Shown: piece by piece, positions 34,370-46,137 of the stretch
Layout: the number at the start of each line of letters is the position of its first letter
Position numbering within the stretch: the first letter of the stretch is position 1
Source: Thalassia testudinum
Taxonomy: Eukaryota > Streptophyta > Magnoliopsida > Alismatales > Hydrocharitaceae
DNA: 64,000 nucleotides
Reading direction: 5' to 3'
Assembly (NCBI GenBank): GCA_037157565.1
Contig: JAZHRO010000054.1
Coordinates: forward strand, 20,257,501-20,321,500
Made by a program: the position numbers and the translations under genes
The notes under the pieces: model-generated
Seen by the model: only the letters and a program-made list of their open reading frames with translations
Databases searched by the model: none
What the model was told of the DNA's origin: nothing

Positions 34370-35500
34370 CAATGAACGGTTTGAGTCTTTGACCGTTCAC
34401 GATGAAAGGTTCGAAATCATGGCTGAGCGGGCTGATTTAGACTGCACCATTTCCAAAATCCTGTCAGACAAGGTATGGTCCGACCCACTTGGATCGCAAC
34501 TTCCCAGGGAAAAGTTTGAGTCGGGCATCGAAGAGTAGGACCTTCTGACCAGGATGAAAGATATTTCTAGAGATATGCTTGTCATGGAAGGCTTTAACTC
34601 GCTCCTTGTAGATTCGCGAGTTCTCGTACGCATCAAGGCGTAATTCATCGATCTCGCTGATTTGAAGCTTTCTGTGGGTTCCAGCCTTAGAAAGATCTAG
34701 ATTACAGCTCCGTACTGCCCAATAAGCTTTATGCTCCAGTTCGAAGGGAAGGTGACACGCCTTCCCGAACACCAGTCTAAAGGGAGACATGCCTAATTGG
34801 GTTTTGTGGGTGGTCTTATAGGCCCACAAGGCTTCCGGAAGTCAGGACGATCAGTCCTTCCTGTAAGGCCGAATAGTGACCTGCAGGATTTTCTTGATTT
34901 CTGGATTTGATAGCTCAGCTAGATCATTAGTCTGGGGGTGATAAGGAGTGGAGATTCGGTGAGACACCCCGTATTTGGTCATCAGTGACCTGAACTGAGC
35001 ATTCGTGAAATGGGTCCCCCCGTCAGAGATGATAGCACGAGGAATCCCGAACCGTGAGAAGATATTGTGATGAATGAATTTGAGAACGATTTTATGATCA
35101 CAGGTTCGGGTCGATATGGCTTCGATCCATTTGGACACATAGTCCACAGCCAGCAAAATGTACTCGAAGCCATCCGAAATAGGAAAGGGGACCATAAAAT
35201 CAATCCCCCAAGCATCAAAGATTTCGTATATGAGAATTGGCTGCAAAGGCATCATGTCGCGATGGCTCATGTTGCCCAAAGTTTGGCAACGACTGCATGC
35301 CTTGCAGTGACTGTATGCATCCTTGAACAGAGTGGGCCAATAAAAGCCACACTGGAGGATTTTTGATGCAGTTTTGTGCCCAGAGAAGTGGCCACTGCAT
35401 GCCTGGTCATGGCAAAAGGAGAGAATATTATTGACTTCACCTTCCGGGACACATCTCCGGATGATTTGGTCGACACCTATGCAGAAGAGATACGGATCTT
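34370..35500 (-). pseudogene. Integrase region of the complete Athila-type element
   Basis: Integrase would insert the cDNA copy. The N-terminal zinc-binding HHCC set is visible (H and H around FCHDQACSGHFSGH, then CKACSRC). The catalytic core shows [18 protein letters not shown] and a glutamate in LAELSNPEI, giving D,D,E. The C-terminal part (34464-34829) holds [20 protein letters not shown] and a [19 protein letters not shown] block typical of gypsy integrases. Stops near 34835-34850 separate core from C-terminus. There is no chromodomain. All key acidic residues remain, so the damage is by nonsense codons only. Confidence 0.88.
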
Positions 35501-35689
35501 CCCACATGTAGTACTTGGCATCAGAGAGCAATTTGTCTTTCTTGGCCTTCGGCCAATCAGACGGGACCTGAAGAGATGCCAAGTAGTTTACTATATTAGC
35601 AAACCATGGAAGTCCTGCACCAATAGTCAGCAGGTGCTCATCAGGGAAATGCTCCGTGATGGGTCCAGAAGGGTTGATGATCTCAGAAG

Positions 35690-36947
35690 GAAGGCGAGAC
35701 AAATGGTCAGCTACCACGTTTTGTCTTCTCGCCTTGTCGTGAATCTCGAGGTCGAATTCTTGTAACAGCAAGATCCATCGGATTAGTCGAGGCTTCGCGT
35801 CCTTCTTGGCAAGGAGATGCCTCACAGCCGTGTGATCCGAGTAGATGATGACGTGGGAACCCAGGAGATAAGATCAAAATTTTTCAAGGGCAAATACTAC
35901 GACTAGCAGCTCTTTCTCCGTAACTGTGTAGTTACGCTAAGCCTCGTCAAGTGTCTTCCTAGCGTAGTAGATGACCACGGGTTTCCCGTTAGCTTTCTAC
36001 CCCAGAACCGCTCCTAAAGCGAAATCAGATGCATCGCACATGATCTCAAAGGGTTGAGACCAATCAGGGGATTGTAGGATCGGGGCCTGGGTGACTCGAT
36101 CACGGAGGTTTTCAAGTGCTTGAGTGGATTCCTTGGAGATCTCGAAGGGTACATCCTTAGAGAGAAGAGTAGTCAAGGGGCGCGCGATTTTCGAAAAATC
36201 AGGAATGAAACGACGGTAAAAATCGACGTGCCCCAGAAAAGAACGGATGTCCCTGATTGAGCTAGGCACAGGAAGACGAGAAATTAGATCAACCTTGGCT
36301 CGATCCACTTGGATGCCTTTCTCAGAAATCAGATGTCCTAAGACGATCCCCTTAGGCACCATAAAATGGCTCTTTTCCCAGGAAAGAACCAAATTAACAT
36401 CGATGCAGCGCCTGAGTATATGAACCAAGTGCTGGAGGCAATCATCAAATGATGCCTCAAAAACTAAGAAGTCATCCATGAAGACTTCCAGATAATCACC
36501 TACCATATCAGAGAATATGGCAAGCATGCACCGCTGAAAAGTCGCAGGTGCATTGCAGAGACCGAAAGGCATCCTTCGGAATGCATACGTTCCGAAGGGG
36601 CAGGTGAACGTGGTCTTCTCTTGGTCCTCAGGATGAATAGCTACTTGGTTATAACTGGAGTACCCGTCAAGAAAGCAGAAGAATCGATTTCCTGTTAATT
36701 TCTCGAGAATCTGATCAATGAAAGGTAGTGGGAAATGATCCTTCTTCGTGGAGGAATTGAGTCGTCGGTAATCTATGCAGACTCTCCACGAGTTGGCTAA
36801 TCGGGTAGGTATGACTTCTCCGGTTTCAGTCGTAATGGTGGTGAGCCCTGCCTTTTTAGGCACAACCTGAATTGGGCTCACCCAACGACTGTTGAAGATC
36901 GGGTAGATGATCCCTACATCTAACCACTTGATAATCTCCTTTTTCAT
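35690..36947 (-). pseudogene. Reverse transcriptase-RNase H of the complete element
   Basis: From 36947 leftwards: VGIIYPI, WVSPIQVVPKKAG, the finger/palm block WRVCIDYRRLN, FCFLDGYSSYNQ with a catalytic aspartate, FTCPFGTYAFRRMPFGLCNAP, and the active site VFMDDFLVF (FMDD in place of the common YVDD). The thumb ends with FLGHVDFYRRFIPDF. RNase H follows with IMCDASDFALGAVLG, then a stop at about 35996, two more stops in the next 110 bp, and the VVADHLSRL end near 35700. RT itself is open throughout. Confidence 0.9.
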
Positions 36948-37487
36948 GACCTCCTGCCGATTGGGGTTTAAACGTCTCTACATCTCACGGGAAGGTCGTG
37001 CGCCCTCTTCTGAATAAATATGATGTGTGCAATAAGAGGGACTTATTCCAGTCAAGTCATCAAGAGTCCAATCAATGGCTCTACGATGTTGCTGGAGAAC
37101 AGCAATTAGACGGGATTCCTATTCAGGAGTAAGCTTGGAATTTATAATCACAGGAAGGGTCTGATTAGAACCCAAAATGATGTATTTTAAATGATTGGGA
37201 AAGGGGTTTTAGTTCAAGGACGGGGTTATCAGCATTAGCGGGTGGTTCAGGGTAAGTGTGAGGTTCAAGGGTAGGAGTTATGGGTCTGTCTAAATCTAGA
37301 TTTGACTCCTCTAATTACGGTTCAAGATCTTTCTGTGGTTGATGAGGTATAATCAGGTCATTCTCAGAATACGTTTCATCAACCAAAGCCCTGATATCAC
37401 AGATCTGTTCGATGACATCGCAATTGATTCCTTGTTAGGCCTTAAAAATATCAATTTTAAGGGTTTGATTTCCAAATTTCAGCTCTA

Positions 37488-37988
37488 TTAGGCCCTCCTC
37501 AAACTGATGTTGGCTCTAGCAGTAGCCAAGAAAGGTCTCCCTAGAATGATTGGTGTATCCCTAGGGTTTTCAGGTGCGTCCATGTCCAAGACTATAAAGT
37601 CTACAGGGAAATAGAAATCCCGCACTCTTACAATAACATCATCAAGAATCCCTTTAGGTGACTTTATAGATCGATCTGCTAATTGTAGTGTCACCTCAAT
37701 TATTTTTAGGTCAGATTCCTCTAGGTGTTTTAGTAAGGATGTGGGTATCAGATTTATGGAAGCACCCAAGTCTAGCAATGCTCTATCGAACTGGGTTTCA
37801 CCTATTTTGCAGGAAATTAGGGGAGTACCAGGATCTTTTGCCTTGGGTGGGAGTCTACTTAGGATTACAGAGCTGGCTTGCTCTAATAGTACAATTGGAT
37901 TCCTACTCTTGGTTCGCGGCTTACGCTGAGGTGTACACACATTCTTTAAGAATCGTGCGTAAGCCGGTACGTGGCGAATTGCATCCAT
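37488..37988 (-). pseudogene. Aspartic protease of the complete element
   Basis: A retropepsin-like domain that would cut Gag-Pol. It starts in AIRHVPAYARFLKNVCTP, continues with a KLPP-type block (SRLPPKAKDPGTPLISCKIG), the active site LLDLGASINLIP (D-L-G rather than D-T-G, usual for Athila), LQLADRSIKSPKG and IILGRPFLATARANI. The domain is open, but stops separate it from gag upstream and from RT downstream (36948-37487), so a continuous polyprotein cannot be made. Confidence 0.87.
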
Positions 37989-38296
37989 TAATGGGTGTTT
38001 ATTTGGACCTACTCAAAGAGCTTGACCAGGTCCTCCTCAGGAGCCACGGGTTTTGTTGTCTTCTTTCCCTTGGTTAAGGCCTTGGGAAATGGAACCTTGG
38101 TTGGTTCTTCTAGGATAGGTCCAGGTCTTTGATCTGAGACGGGGATAGGAACGTCCTGGATTACTGTCCTAGGGTTTGGATTGCTACCAGGCTTAGAGTG
38201 GTCTGGATAGGGTGGATCTTGGGTCTCCTTACCACTACGGGTCGTTACAGAATTTAGTCCTGCCTGGTTTTGGTTAGGGTTGGATAGGATGGGTTG

Positions 38297-40009
38297 CTAC
38301 TGGTAACCCGTATAAGAAGTGGAAGCCTCCATCTCGTTAGGTGAAGGAACAGAGGGGGCTTGATAAATCATGTGTGCTTGGCCCGGGTTTGGGTTCATAA
38401 CGCGCCGCTGTGTCGGTACGTTATTAGGGTTAGGAAGAGGTTGGGAAGGAAGTGTGCCTGGTTGGCGGGAATTTGCCAACTGAGCCAGTTGATTTCGAAC
38501 CTCTATAAGTTCTTCCTTGTGTTGTTTCTGAATAGCCGCATTCGTTCTTTGAATGTCAGCCAGAGTCTGAAGGATGAGAGACATTTGGTCTTGGTTTGGC
38601 CCTGATGAATAAGTAGAGTTGGGCCGAGGCTGAGGCGGCTGGTAAGGACGAGGTGGTTGTGGACGGGGCTGAAAGGGTGGCCTTTGAGTTTGGGAATTTC
38701 CCGTCCACTGGAAGTTGGGATGGTTTCGCCATCCAGGATTGTAGGTGTTGGAGAATGGATCATTCTGGATGACGTTGAGGTCCTTGCAGGTCTGAGGAAC
38801 ATCCAAAGAATCAAAGAATGGGGAAGTGGAATTCCCCTGGCTAATATAGAAAGGATCAGAGGATCCTCCGATCCGAGAATCAGATGGGGGTGGATACGGA
38901 TCCATCCTAGGAGAGGGTCAGTGGAGAATTTCTTGCACAGTTTCCCGTGTGGAAGGAGGCTGTGCAAAGGAATTATGCGCAGAGGTGGCTCGCTGCAAGT
39001 GCTGAGTCAGCTCGTCCACCTTCTTCTCGATGATAGAGACCTTGTCAAATCAACTGGCCATCAGTTCCAGGTCGACTGATGTAGACAGGCCCTGCGTCTC
39101 ATGTGCTCCCCTAAGGTTCGTCGATGCGCGGGTATTCGTCTTGTCGAATAATCCCATGGAGTCATTATTGATGGAGTTCTCGCACATATTTTCGAGAATC
39201 TCCCACACGGTATCCTCATGTTGACCCATGATATTCCCTCCGCAAGTTGCATTGACGAAAAGCCTAATATCCTCACGGAGTCCCTGGTAAAAAGACTGGA
39301 CTTGTTCCCATTTAGGAACTCCGTGATGGGGGCACTTCCTCATGAGATCCTGAAAGCTATCCCATGCCTCATGGAGAGGTTCTCCCGTTTGCTGAGTGAA
39401 GTGGGTAATCTGATGGCTCAAGGCATTGGTCCGACCAACGGAAAAGAACTTCTTCAAGAACTCGGACTAAAGTTCTTCCCAATTGTTGATCGGTCAGGTC
39501 TGTGTTTGGTACCAATGAGCGGCCTTGTCCATAAGGGAGAAGGAGAACACTTTCATGAGGAGAATGTCCCGATTTTGTGCATCTGATCCAAAAGTTTGGG
39601 CCAGATGCTTCAGCTGTTTGATGTGCTGGAAGGGGTCTTCAGAATTAAGCCCATGAAATTTAGGTATGGCATGAATCATATTGGGCTTTAATTCAGAATC
39701 AGGTCCTCTAGTTGGGATTCTGACTCGAGGCTCAATAGCCACCGCAGCAGGATTATAATGGTCCTGCATCATAAGACGTCGCGGTGGGTGCACAAAGTTC
39801 TGGAAGAGGTCATTGAGTCGCTGGAGCTGGTGCTCCAGATTGTTCTCTTCCTCTACTGGCTGAGCCATTGTGGAAGAAGAAGGTGAGTTGGGTTCGGAGT
39901 CGGAGGAGAGGTCAATGTGAAGTGTTGTTTTCTCAGACAAGGGCATTGAGGCTCGGCCTCGAGGAGAGTGAAGTTCTAAAGGAGGTTTCAAGGACCTTCT
40001 ACCAAACAT
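38297..40009 (-). pseudogene. Gag of the complete Athila-type element
   Basis: The likely start is the ATG at 39868 (MAQPVEEENN), although the frame is open to 40009. The Gag core shows FHGLNSEDPFQHIKQLKHLA and MDKAAHWYQTQT. Two in-frame stops (about 39490 and 39463) follow, then the frame resumes: LSHQITHFTQQTGEPLHEAW, QVQSFYQGLREDIRLFVNAT, and a Pro/Gln-rich C-terminus ending in the VTTRSG linker near 38240. A further stop lies near 39050. No zinc knuckle is seen, as is common in this branch. Confidence 0.87.
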
Positions 40010-40929
40010 ACACTGGTGGAAGAGATGAGTTTAGCAGGTGCTGGACCCAATCAAGACACTCAAAATGTTAGGTGACTATAGAGGTGCGGGGCAGATGGAC
40101 CCCTTGATCAAAAGATCGACCACCTGAGAATTACTTGGGCAGCCAGAGAGGATGAGTCCCGCGAAGACCCCTACACGGTAGAGCGTCCCCACAGGTTACA
40201 GAGTTTCCCCCACCTGACCTCTCTTGTCACTGAGATTCCAGGTAGACCAGAATGGGGATCTTGACATCTTAAGTTTACCACTTTTAGTTAAGATCAAGGT
40301 GCTTAGATTTTCACTTGAACTTTTAGGCTTTTTGAGTGCAAAGAGTGACCTAAGTTGAAGGTTGGTTGACCCAAGGGGTCAACTTCACCTGCTCGTTCCT
40401 TTAAGAGTTTATTAGATCTTGTCTTTTAGGGTTCAAGTGTCTTTAAAGAGTCAAGTTGCTTAGGGTTTCTTTGAATAAGTATTTTCAATCAATGGCTTAG
40501 GTACACTTCTTTTGGGATTTCTCAATTCTTGCTTAAGAAGTGTGTCTCTAAAATCCTAATATTGAATCTTATGTTGGCTCTACTTGGTCCAGTTAGCTCT
40601 TTATTGGGTAATTAGGGCTCAGGCAAGAAGGTGTTAGCCCTTAAATACCCTTAATAGTGTATGCAGGAATAGTGGGTTGAAATTGAAAACATGCAGCTTT
40701 TGATGATTTATTAAGTATAGAAGACAGGTTACACCTATATTGCTTATTCTTTTTTTTTTTCTTCCTCTTTAGAATTTAGGGGTTAATAGTGAGAGGATAG
40801 AAAATTGCCTGTCCTCGGAGTGGTTGTTGTGCGGCTGCTTCTTGATTTTCTTGTACCTACGCACAAAAGAGAAGAGATCAGTAGAAATTTACAAATAGAG
40901 ATTTTATGGCTTCTAGAATAGCCGTTGCT
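40010..40929 (-). other. 5' leader between primer site and gag
   Basis: Non-coding on the sense strand. A block at 40066-40264 is also present in the leader of the right-hand element (58232-58450), and in both it is open on the antisense strand. Confidence 0.6.
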
Positions 40930-40946
40930 CCCCGGCAACGGCGCCA
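40930..40946 (-). other. Primer-binding site for tRNA-Asp
   Basis: Minus strand TGGCGCCGTTGCCGGGG is the exact complement of the 3' end of plant tRNA-Asp, 4 bp inside the 5' LTR. This is the Athila primer type. Confidence 0.9.
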
Positions 40947-40950
40947 AGAA

Positions 40951-43866
40951 TAGTGACCGGGCAAGCGTATTTTCGTCTTTATGTTATTATTTATGGTTTA
41001 CAATCAGTCGTTATAGTATGTGACAAAACAGCTACCAGATTACTACAAGAATTTTTTTACTCAGAATAACAAGGTTTTCCCGAGGTCGAACTTAGGGAGC
41101 AACTATGTTTCTAGAAGTATGCATAAGTTCTCAATTATGTTACAAAAATAAGAGAGAGAGAGAGTTTTGTTGGCTTCTTCTTCTTCTCTCTTCTTTTTCT
41201 TTCTTTTCTTCCTCTCTTTGCTTTCCTTGCTCTTCTTCAGTCTTGCCTTCTCTTTTCTCTTTTTCTTCTCTGCGGCAGTGGTGATCTTCCTCTTCTTTCC
41301 TTCCTTCTTCTTGGCCACTGACTTTCCTTCCTCTTTTCTTCTCTGGCCGTTGACTCTCCTTCTTCTTTTCTTCTTTTCTTTCCTGCCTTTCTGGCGGCTA
41401 CAAAGGCTTCTGCCTTCTTCTTTCTTCTTTGTGCTCTAGCCGCTGGCCTTGCTTCTTCTTTCTTCTTTGCTTGTGGCTGTGGTGATTCTGACGTCTGATG
41501 CAGTGCTCAGAAGACTTATTTGTGGCTTTGCTACAGTGCCTTCCTTCTTTCTTCAACTACCCAGTGTGGCTTCTTCTTTTCTTCTTCTGTTTCTCTCCTT
41601 CCTTCCTTCTTCTTCAGCTTCTGCTGAGCGGCTAAAGCTTCAGCCGCTTCTCTTTTTCCTCTTCTTCTTTTCTTCCTGCATGCTCACACAAAGGTCAGAG
41701 CAAAACCTACCCCTTCCCCACGTCTCTCTCTTTCTCATAATCTCTCTTAGGACTACTCTCCCAGAGCTAGGTATTCGGGTTCAGGTAGCCCGCCTGGGAC
41801 TAGGCCCACCGGGGTGTGGTGGTGGGCGAGGAGTGCGTGGTTCGGGTAGTCGGATCCAGCCCAGACCCGCGGGGCGTGAGCGCGGGCGAGGGCGAGCGAG
41901 CATGGGCGAGCGAGCGCGAGGCGCGCTGCGTGAGGGTGAGAGGGACCTGACCCCTATGTTCGAAGGCAGTAAGCCCTATGCACTTTTGCAATTTAAGTGT
42001 GGGCACTCGGACGCACACTTACGAGGTGGGACTAAAGTCCCACCTCCCGATTTTGTGCCCGCAGGCAAGGAGTCCGCGGCCAATTGAAGCAGCTGCGAGG
42101 CTTGCGAACCAAATCGTAAGCCTAGATGCCTTCGCGGAGACTGCCCGCACAACCTGGAACGTGCGCCTGGGCTGGGGAAGACCTGGAGCTGTAGGTGGAG
42201 CTGCTGCAGCAAGTCGACAATGGTGGCGAGAGGGTGCGAACCTAAAATCACAGTGACAGCCTCTCGGCCAAGTCAGGACACGTGGAAAGCTTCGCCGGAG
42301 TGTGGCGAAGCCTGTGTGATGGTCGGCGAGGCGCAGGAGTGCGTGTATAGGTCGACCTAGGTCAGACTGTGGGCGGAAAGATGGGTTTGTTCGGGGGATG
42401 GTTGGGCAGTGCTTGGCAATGTGAATGGAGAGGGGGGATCGGTGGAGTGGAGTGTGGGGGAGCTTCTGGGCTGGTCGGCGAGGGGTGAAGAGGTCTGTGG
42501 ACGTGGGATGGACTCACTGGAGAGGGTGATCGGAGATGGGGAAGATGGGTCTAGACAGTGGTAGTCGGGTGGTCGAAATGACAAATTGGAAGAGGGAAAA
42601 TACAAGGGAGAGAGAGCAGAGACTATTTACCTATTTACTTGACGAAGGGGGAGGGAGGAGCATCCGGCTCGTGCCTGCCGAAGCTGGAGACGAAGACGCC
42701 TTGGAGGAGGATATCGGCGACGAGGAGGCAGACGGAGGGTGCTAGCTAGTATGGCCTAGCGTGGACCACAGGGCATAGCAAACTCTGCTGCAGGTAAGGC
42801 AGTAGAGCGACGAGGAGGAGGAGGAGAAGATTTCCGGAAGCTTCGGGCTCTCTGATGAGAGGGGGAAGGGATGAAGAGGAGGTATTTCTCCGTCAAAGAA
42901 AACTCGAAGGAGTCAGCAAGGTCTGCCGCTTCTTATAAAGGGCTTAGCGCGGAGAGAGAGACGAGGTGGCATCATGCTAGCCTCGCCGGAGTATGGTCGG
43001 AAGGGATACCCATGCCTTCCGCGCATTCGCACGGAAGGCATGGTTGACGACAGAGGTCGTGGGCGGATCCCTGCGACAGAGGACGTCGCAGGGAACCCCC
43101 CTTCTGTTCTAGAGGACGGCAGCCTTGCCCTGTGCGGCGCCATCCTCCGCGCAAGGTCGCCGGAGGCATGGCGCTACGCAAAAGTGGCAGGGAGGACCGT
43201 TCTGCAAAGAACGATGAGAAGTTGGGAGCCTAAATGCAAGGGTTTCAAACGATAAGGGTCAAAAAGTAAATAAAGAGGACCAAATTGTAAAGTCAGTTAA
43301 GGAGGTCTTTTCTTAGGCTCAAGTTTTTATACCAGACCAATTTGAACATAAGGATTTTAATGGTGAATTTTAATTCTAAGTTGGACCATGTTTGACTGGC
43401 CAATTTGAGTAAAAACCCAAATTAAGTCATTAATTGGGCATGGTTATCATTTTAGGTAAAAATAGGTTCTAAAAGTCAAATTGAAGGTTATAAACCCTAG
43501 GAAATATTTTTATATGATTTTTAGGGGATTTAGTTGATTTTTATCCTGCCTTGAACTTCATGAATTGAAGTGGGTTTGTTTTTAGGGTTACAAAATGTCA
43601 TTTAATTCCTAGAAGTTGCTATAACCCTTTTTAGATTAGATCATCCCACTTCCCTCATTGTTAAGCTTGTTTGACCTGTGTTTGGATCCTTAATTACCTT
43701 GTTCGCAAACTGCATTGGTAAAATTACAGTTTTACCCCTGATGATTTATTTTATTCTTTAACTCAGAATTCTCTGAGTTAAGCCTCTCTTTGGGTTTTGT
43801 AGGAGCTTTTTCACACATATTTGGATTAGATTGTGCTGGTTAGGGTTCATGATGAGGTTCTCATCA
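40951..43866 (-). mobile_element. 5' LTR of the complete Athila-type element
   Basis: 2916 bp, collinear with 29841-32771 over its full length. Box doublet at 41489-41516 with 20-bp spacing, T/C tract 41160-41470, TATA box 42932-42939. Differences from the partner are mainly C/T and G/A. Confidence 0.92.
42932..42939 (-). promoter_or_regulatory. TATA box in the 5' LTR
   Basis: Minus strand TTTATAAG; this copy would start the element's genomic RNA. Confidence 0.55.
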
Positions 43867-43871
43867 GTGCA
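43867..43871. repeat. Target-site duplication GTGCA (right copy)
   Basis: Matches 29836-29840 exactly. Confidence 0.85.
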
Positions 43872-44350
43872 CGAGCACCATCTCCTCTCCCCTATTTCTC
43901 AATAGTAAAGTGGGTATTAAAATTTACAATGAATGCCATTACCACTTTTTAGTTATCAAATAAATTGTGTTGAGGTGAAATTGCATATGTGGCCCTCTCA
44001 TTCTCTTATTTTCTCTCTAGCCTCTCAAAAGGACTTAGGGAACATTTCTATTAGCAATAATTATTTTATTATTTTATGTGAATATTCTTGGTAAACATAT
44101 TTGTGAGTTTATTGGTTCATGCCTCCCTATGAATACGGCCTAACCAATTCATGGTTAGATTTTATTTAAGTATTGATAGTCAATTTTCCACCACGCAAAA
44201 TACAACGACAAATCATTTTAATTATTATCTTGTTAAGAGAAAATCGATCTGTCATGGTGGAATTGGGTCACTAATTTCCTTGTTTCTCTTATGATTGCTT
44301 GTTCTCGATCCATTAAGTTGGACCCTCCAATTACTTAGGAGGTTTGATCA
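43872..44350 (+). mobile_element. 3' part of an older Tat-type 5' LTR
   Basis: This AT-rich stretch ends directly before a degenerate primer-binding site and a Tat-type gag, so it should be the end of that element's 5' LTR. The part left of the Athila insertion must lie before 29836; its left limit is unclear. Confidence 0.5.
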
Positions 44351-44351
44351 A

Positions 44352-44370
44352 TTGGTGTTGTTTGTGAGAA
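44352..44370 (+). other. Degenerate Tat-type primer-binding site
   Basis: TTGGTGTTGTTTGTGAGAA resembles the common Tat-lineage site TTGGCGCCGTCTGTGGGAA; all differences are C to T or G to A. Confidence 0.55.
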
Positions 44371-44414
44371 ATGATTATCATTCTATAACATTTCCTCTCC
44401 TTAAATCTTTTTCG

Positions 44415-45949
44415 ATGGCATTTACAATTCCCAACTCCTCTCGCGACCACCTCAAGAAAGCCTAGGTAGAGTCTAGCATTTCAATGTCCAAGCAGCACTC
44501 TTAGCACGCCAGTCCTAGTAAGGGAAAGTTGCTTCAACCCAATCGGCTGCTCGAGGTCCTTGAGCAAGACCCCCTCCTCGAGATGCAAGCGCGGGAGGAG
44601 GAGTAGGAGGCTCAGTTAGCGACTTTGGAGGTGGAATGGCAAGTGGTCGTCAAGAAACCCCACGATATCAAACATATCCAGGAGTTCGCCAGGCTCCAGC
44701 CGGAGGAGCCCCAAAGTTCGACCCCTGGAGATGAACAACTAAAGTGACATCGCATGGTGGAAAAGGAGAATGCTCGCTTGCACAAACAACTTGAAAAGCT
44801 AAAATGCAAGCTTTGTAGCCAGCGCGAGGAACCTCCTCCTAGCCCGCTAAAAGCTTCGCACTTGCCTTTATCGGGGGAGCAGTCGGGGGCTCAGCCCTTG
44901 TCCATCAACGACGGAGGCTCCATAGCGAGGATTGTCTGCTAGGTCACTCGAGCAATGAGGGGTACACGCTCACACACGTACGTCACCACCTACCCATTCA
45001 TAGAAGAGGTAATGATGACCCCCTTGCCTGAGAAGTTCAAGTAGTCCGTCATGGTCTCGTATGACGGGACATCGGATCCTAATAGCTTCGTTGGAAGCTA
45101 TCGCCAGATGATGCTAGTGCGTGGCTGCTCGGACAAAGTACTCTACCGAGTATTCCCGTCATACCTGTCCGGCATGGCCCATGAATGGTTCAACAAATTG
45201 TCGGTCAAATAGTTTGCCTGCTTTCAAGAACTGGTGGATAAGTTCTGCCAGTATTTTGTTGGGCAACAAAGGGTTAGAGACAACCCTAAATAGCTGTCAG
45301 AAATCAGACAGTGGATGACTGAGCCTTTCTAGTCCTACCTGGACCGGTTTAAGACTCAGTACTTCAAGTGCAAGAGGACTCAGGATGCCATAACCATCTA
45401 GTACTTCAAGTCAACCCTTCTGACTCAAAGGTTCTGGTATGACATCGACAATTTCCTTCCTAAAGATATAGCGGAGCCATGGGATAGGGCCACGAGGTTC
45501 GCGGAGCAGGATGACTCCTTCCGCTCTCGCATCTGGCTAGCCGAAGGATGTGGTGATGACGCCAATCCCATAGAAGAAAAGACCTTAAGGGAACTCGCTC
45601 CGACATCCATCCACGGAAGTGGCCGCTTCCACAAGTGAAAGGCCACCTTCCATGAGCAAAGGAGAGAACAACCCACCAAGGGCCGCAACCATGGACCCCG
45701 TCAGCTAAGATAGGAGTTCTTTGAAGAGTACACTCCCATGGTTGTAAACCAGGCAGACGTGTTGACGGAGGACTGGTATACAGACAAGGACCTACTCCCC
45801 CCGCCTAAACCCATGAAGAAGAAGACTGTCTTCGGGCCCTATTGCAAGTATCACAAGGCTCGGGGTCACGCCACTGAAGACTGTCAGGATCTACGCAACC
45901 AGATCGAGGCCCTGATCCAGCATGGCAACTTGGCCCAGTTTGTCAAGTA
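44415..45949 (+). pseudogene. Gag of a Tat-type Ty3/gypsy element
   Basis: Conceptual translation from about 44990 gives MTPLPEKFK, VSYDGTSDPNSF, FPSYLSGMAHEWFNKL, DKFCQYFVGQQR, RQWMTEPF, then IDNFLPKDIAEPWDRATRFA and the C-terminal zinc-knuckle-like YCKYHKARGHATEDCQDLRN (C-H-H-C) plus a GNLAQFVK end at 45949. This order is diagnostic for Tat/Retand-type Gag. At least five in-frame TAG codons interrupt it between 45040 and 45410, each where a glutamine (CAG) would fit, so the gene is dead. The first 500 bp are poorly conserved. Confidence 0.82.
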
Positions 45950-46137
45950 AAGAGGGCCAAGATAAGGGAAAGAGACCCATGGAGGGTTCAGAGGACTTCC
46001 ATAGAGAAAAGCCTCAACAACTCCCAGGGATTAACATAGTCTCCATTACAAACAGGGAGCCAGACAAGTCGACAGCCTGCCAGCTCGAACAAGAGGTGCC
46101 ATCTTGTCTCCCCCCAGTAAAGTATCACTGCTAAGTC

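Larger units (their letters stand above)
29841..43866 (-). mobile_element. Complete Athila-type Ty3/gypsy retrotransposon (14.0 kb)
   Basis: Two direct LTRs of 2931 and 2916 bp (29841-32771 and 40951-43866) flank a 8.2-kb interior read on the minus strand in the order primer site, leader, gag, protease, RT, RNase H, integrase, non-coding tail, polypurine tract. GTGCA lies directly outside both ends (29836-29840 and 43867-43871). The tRNA-Asp primer site, gag type, FMDD reverse transcriptase and absence of a chromodomain point to the Athila branch. There are several nonsense codons in gag, RNase H and integrase, so it is not autonomous. No env-like frame is present in the 1.6 kb between integrase and the 3' LTR. 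The insertion lies in an older element. Confidence 0.93.
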
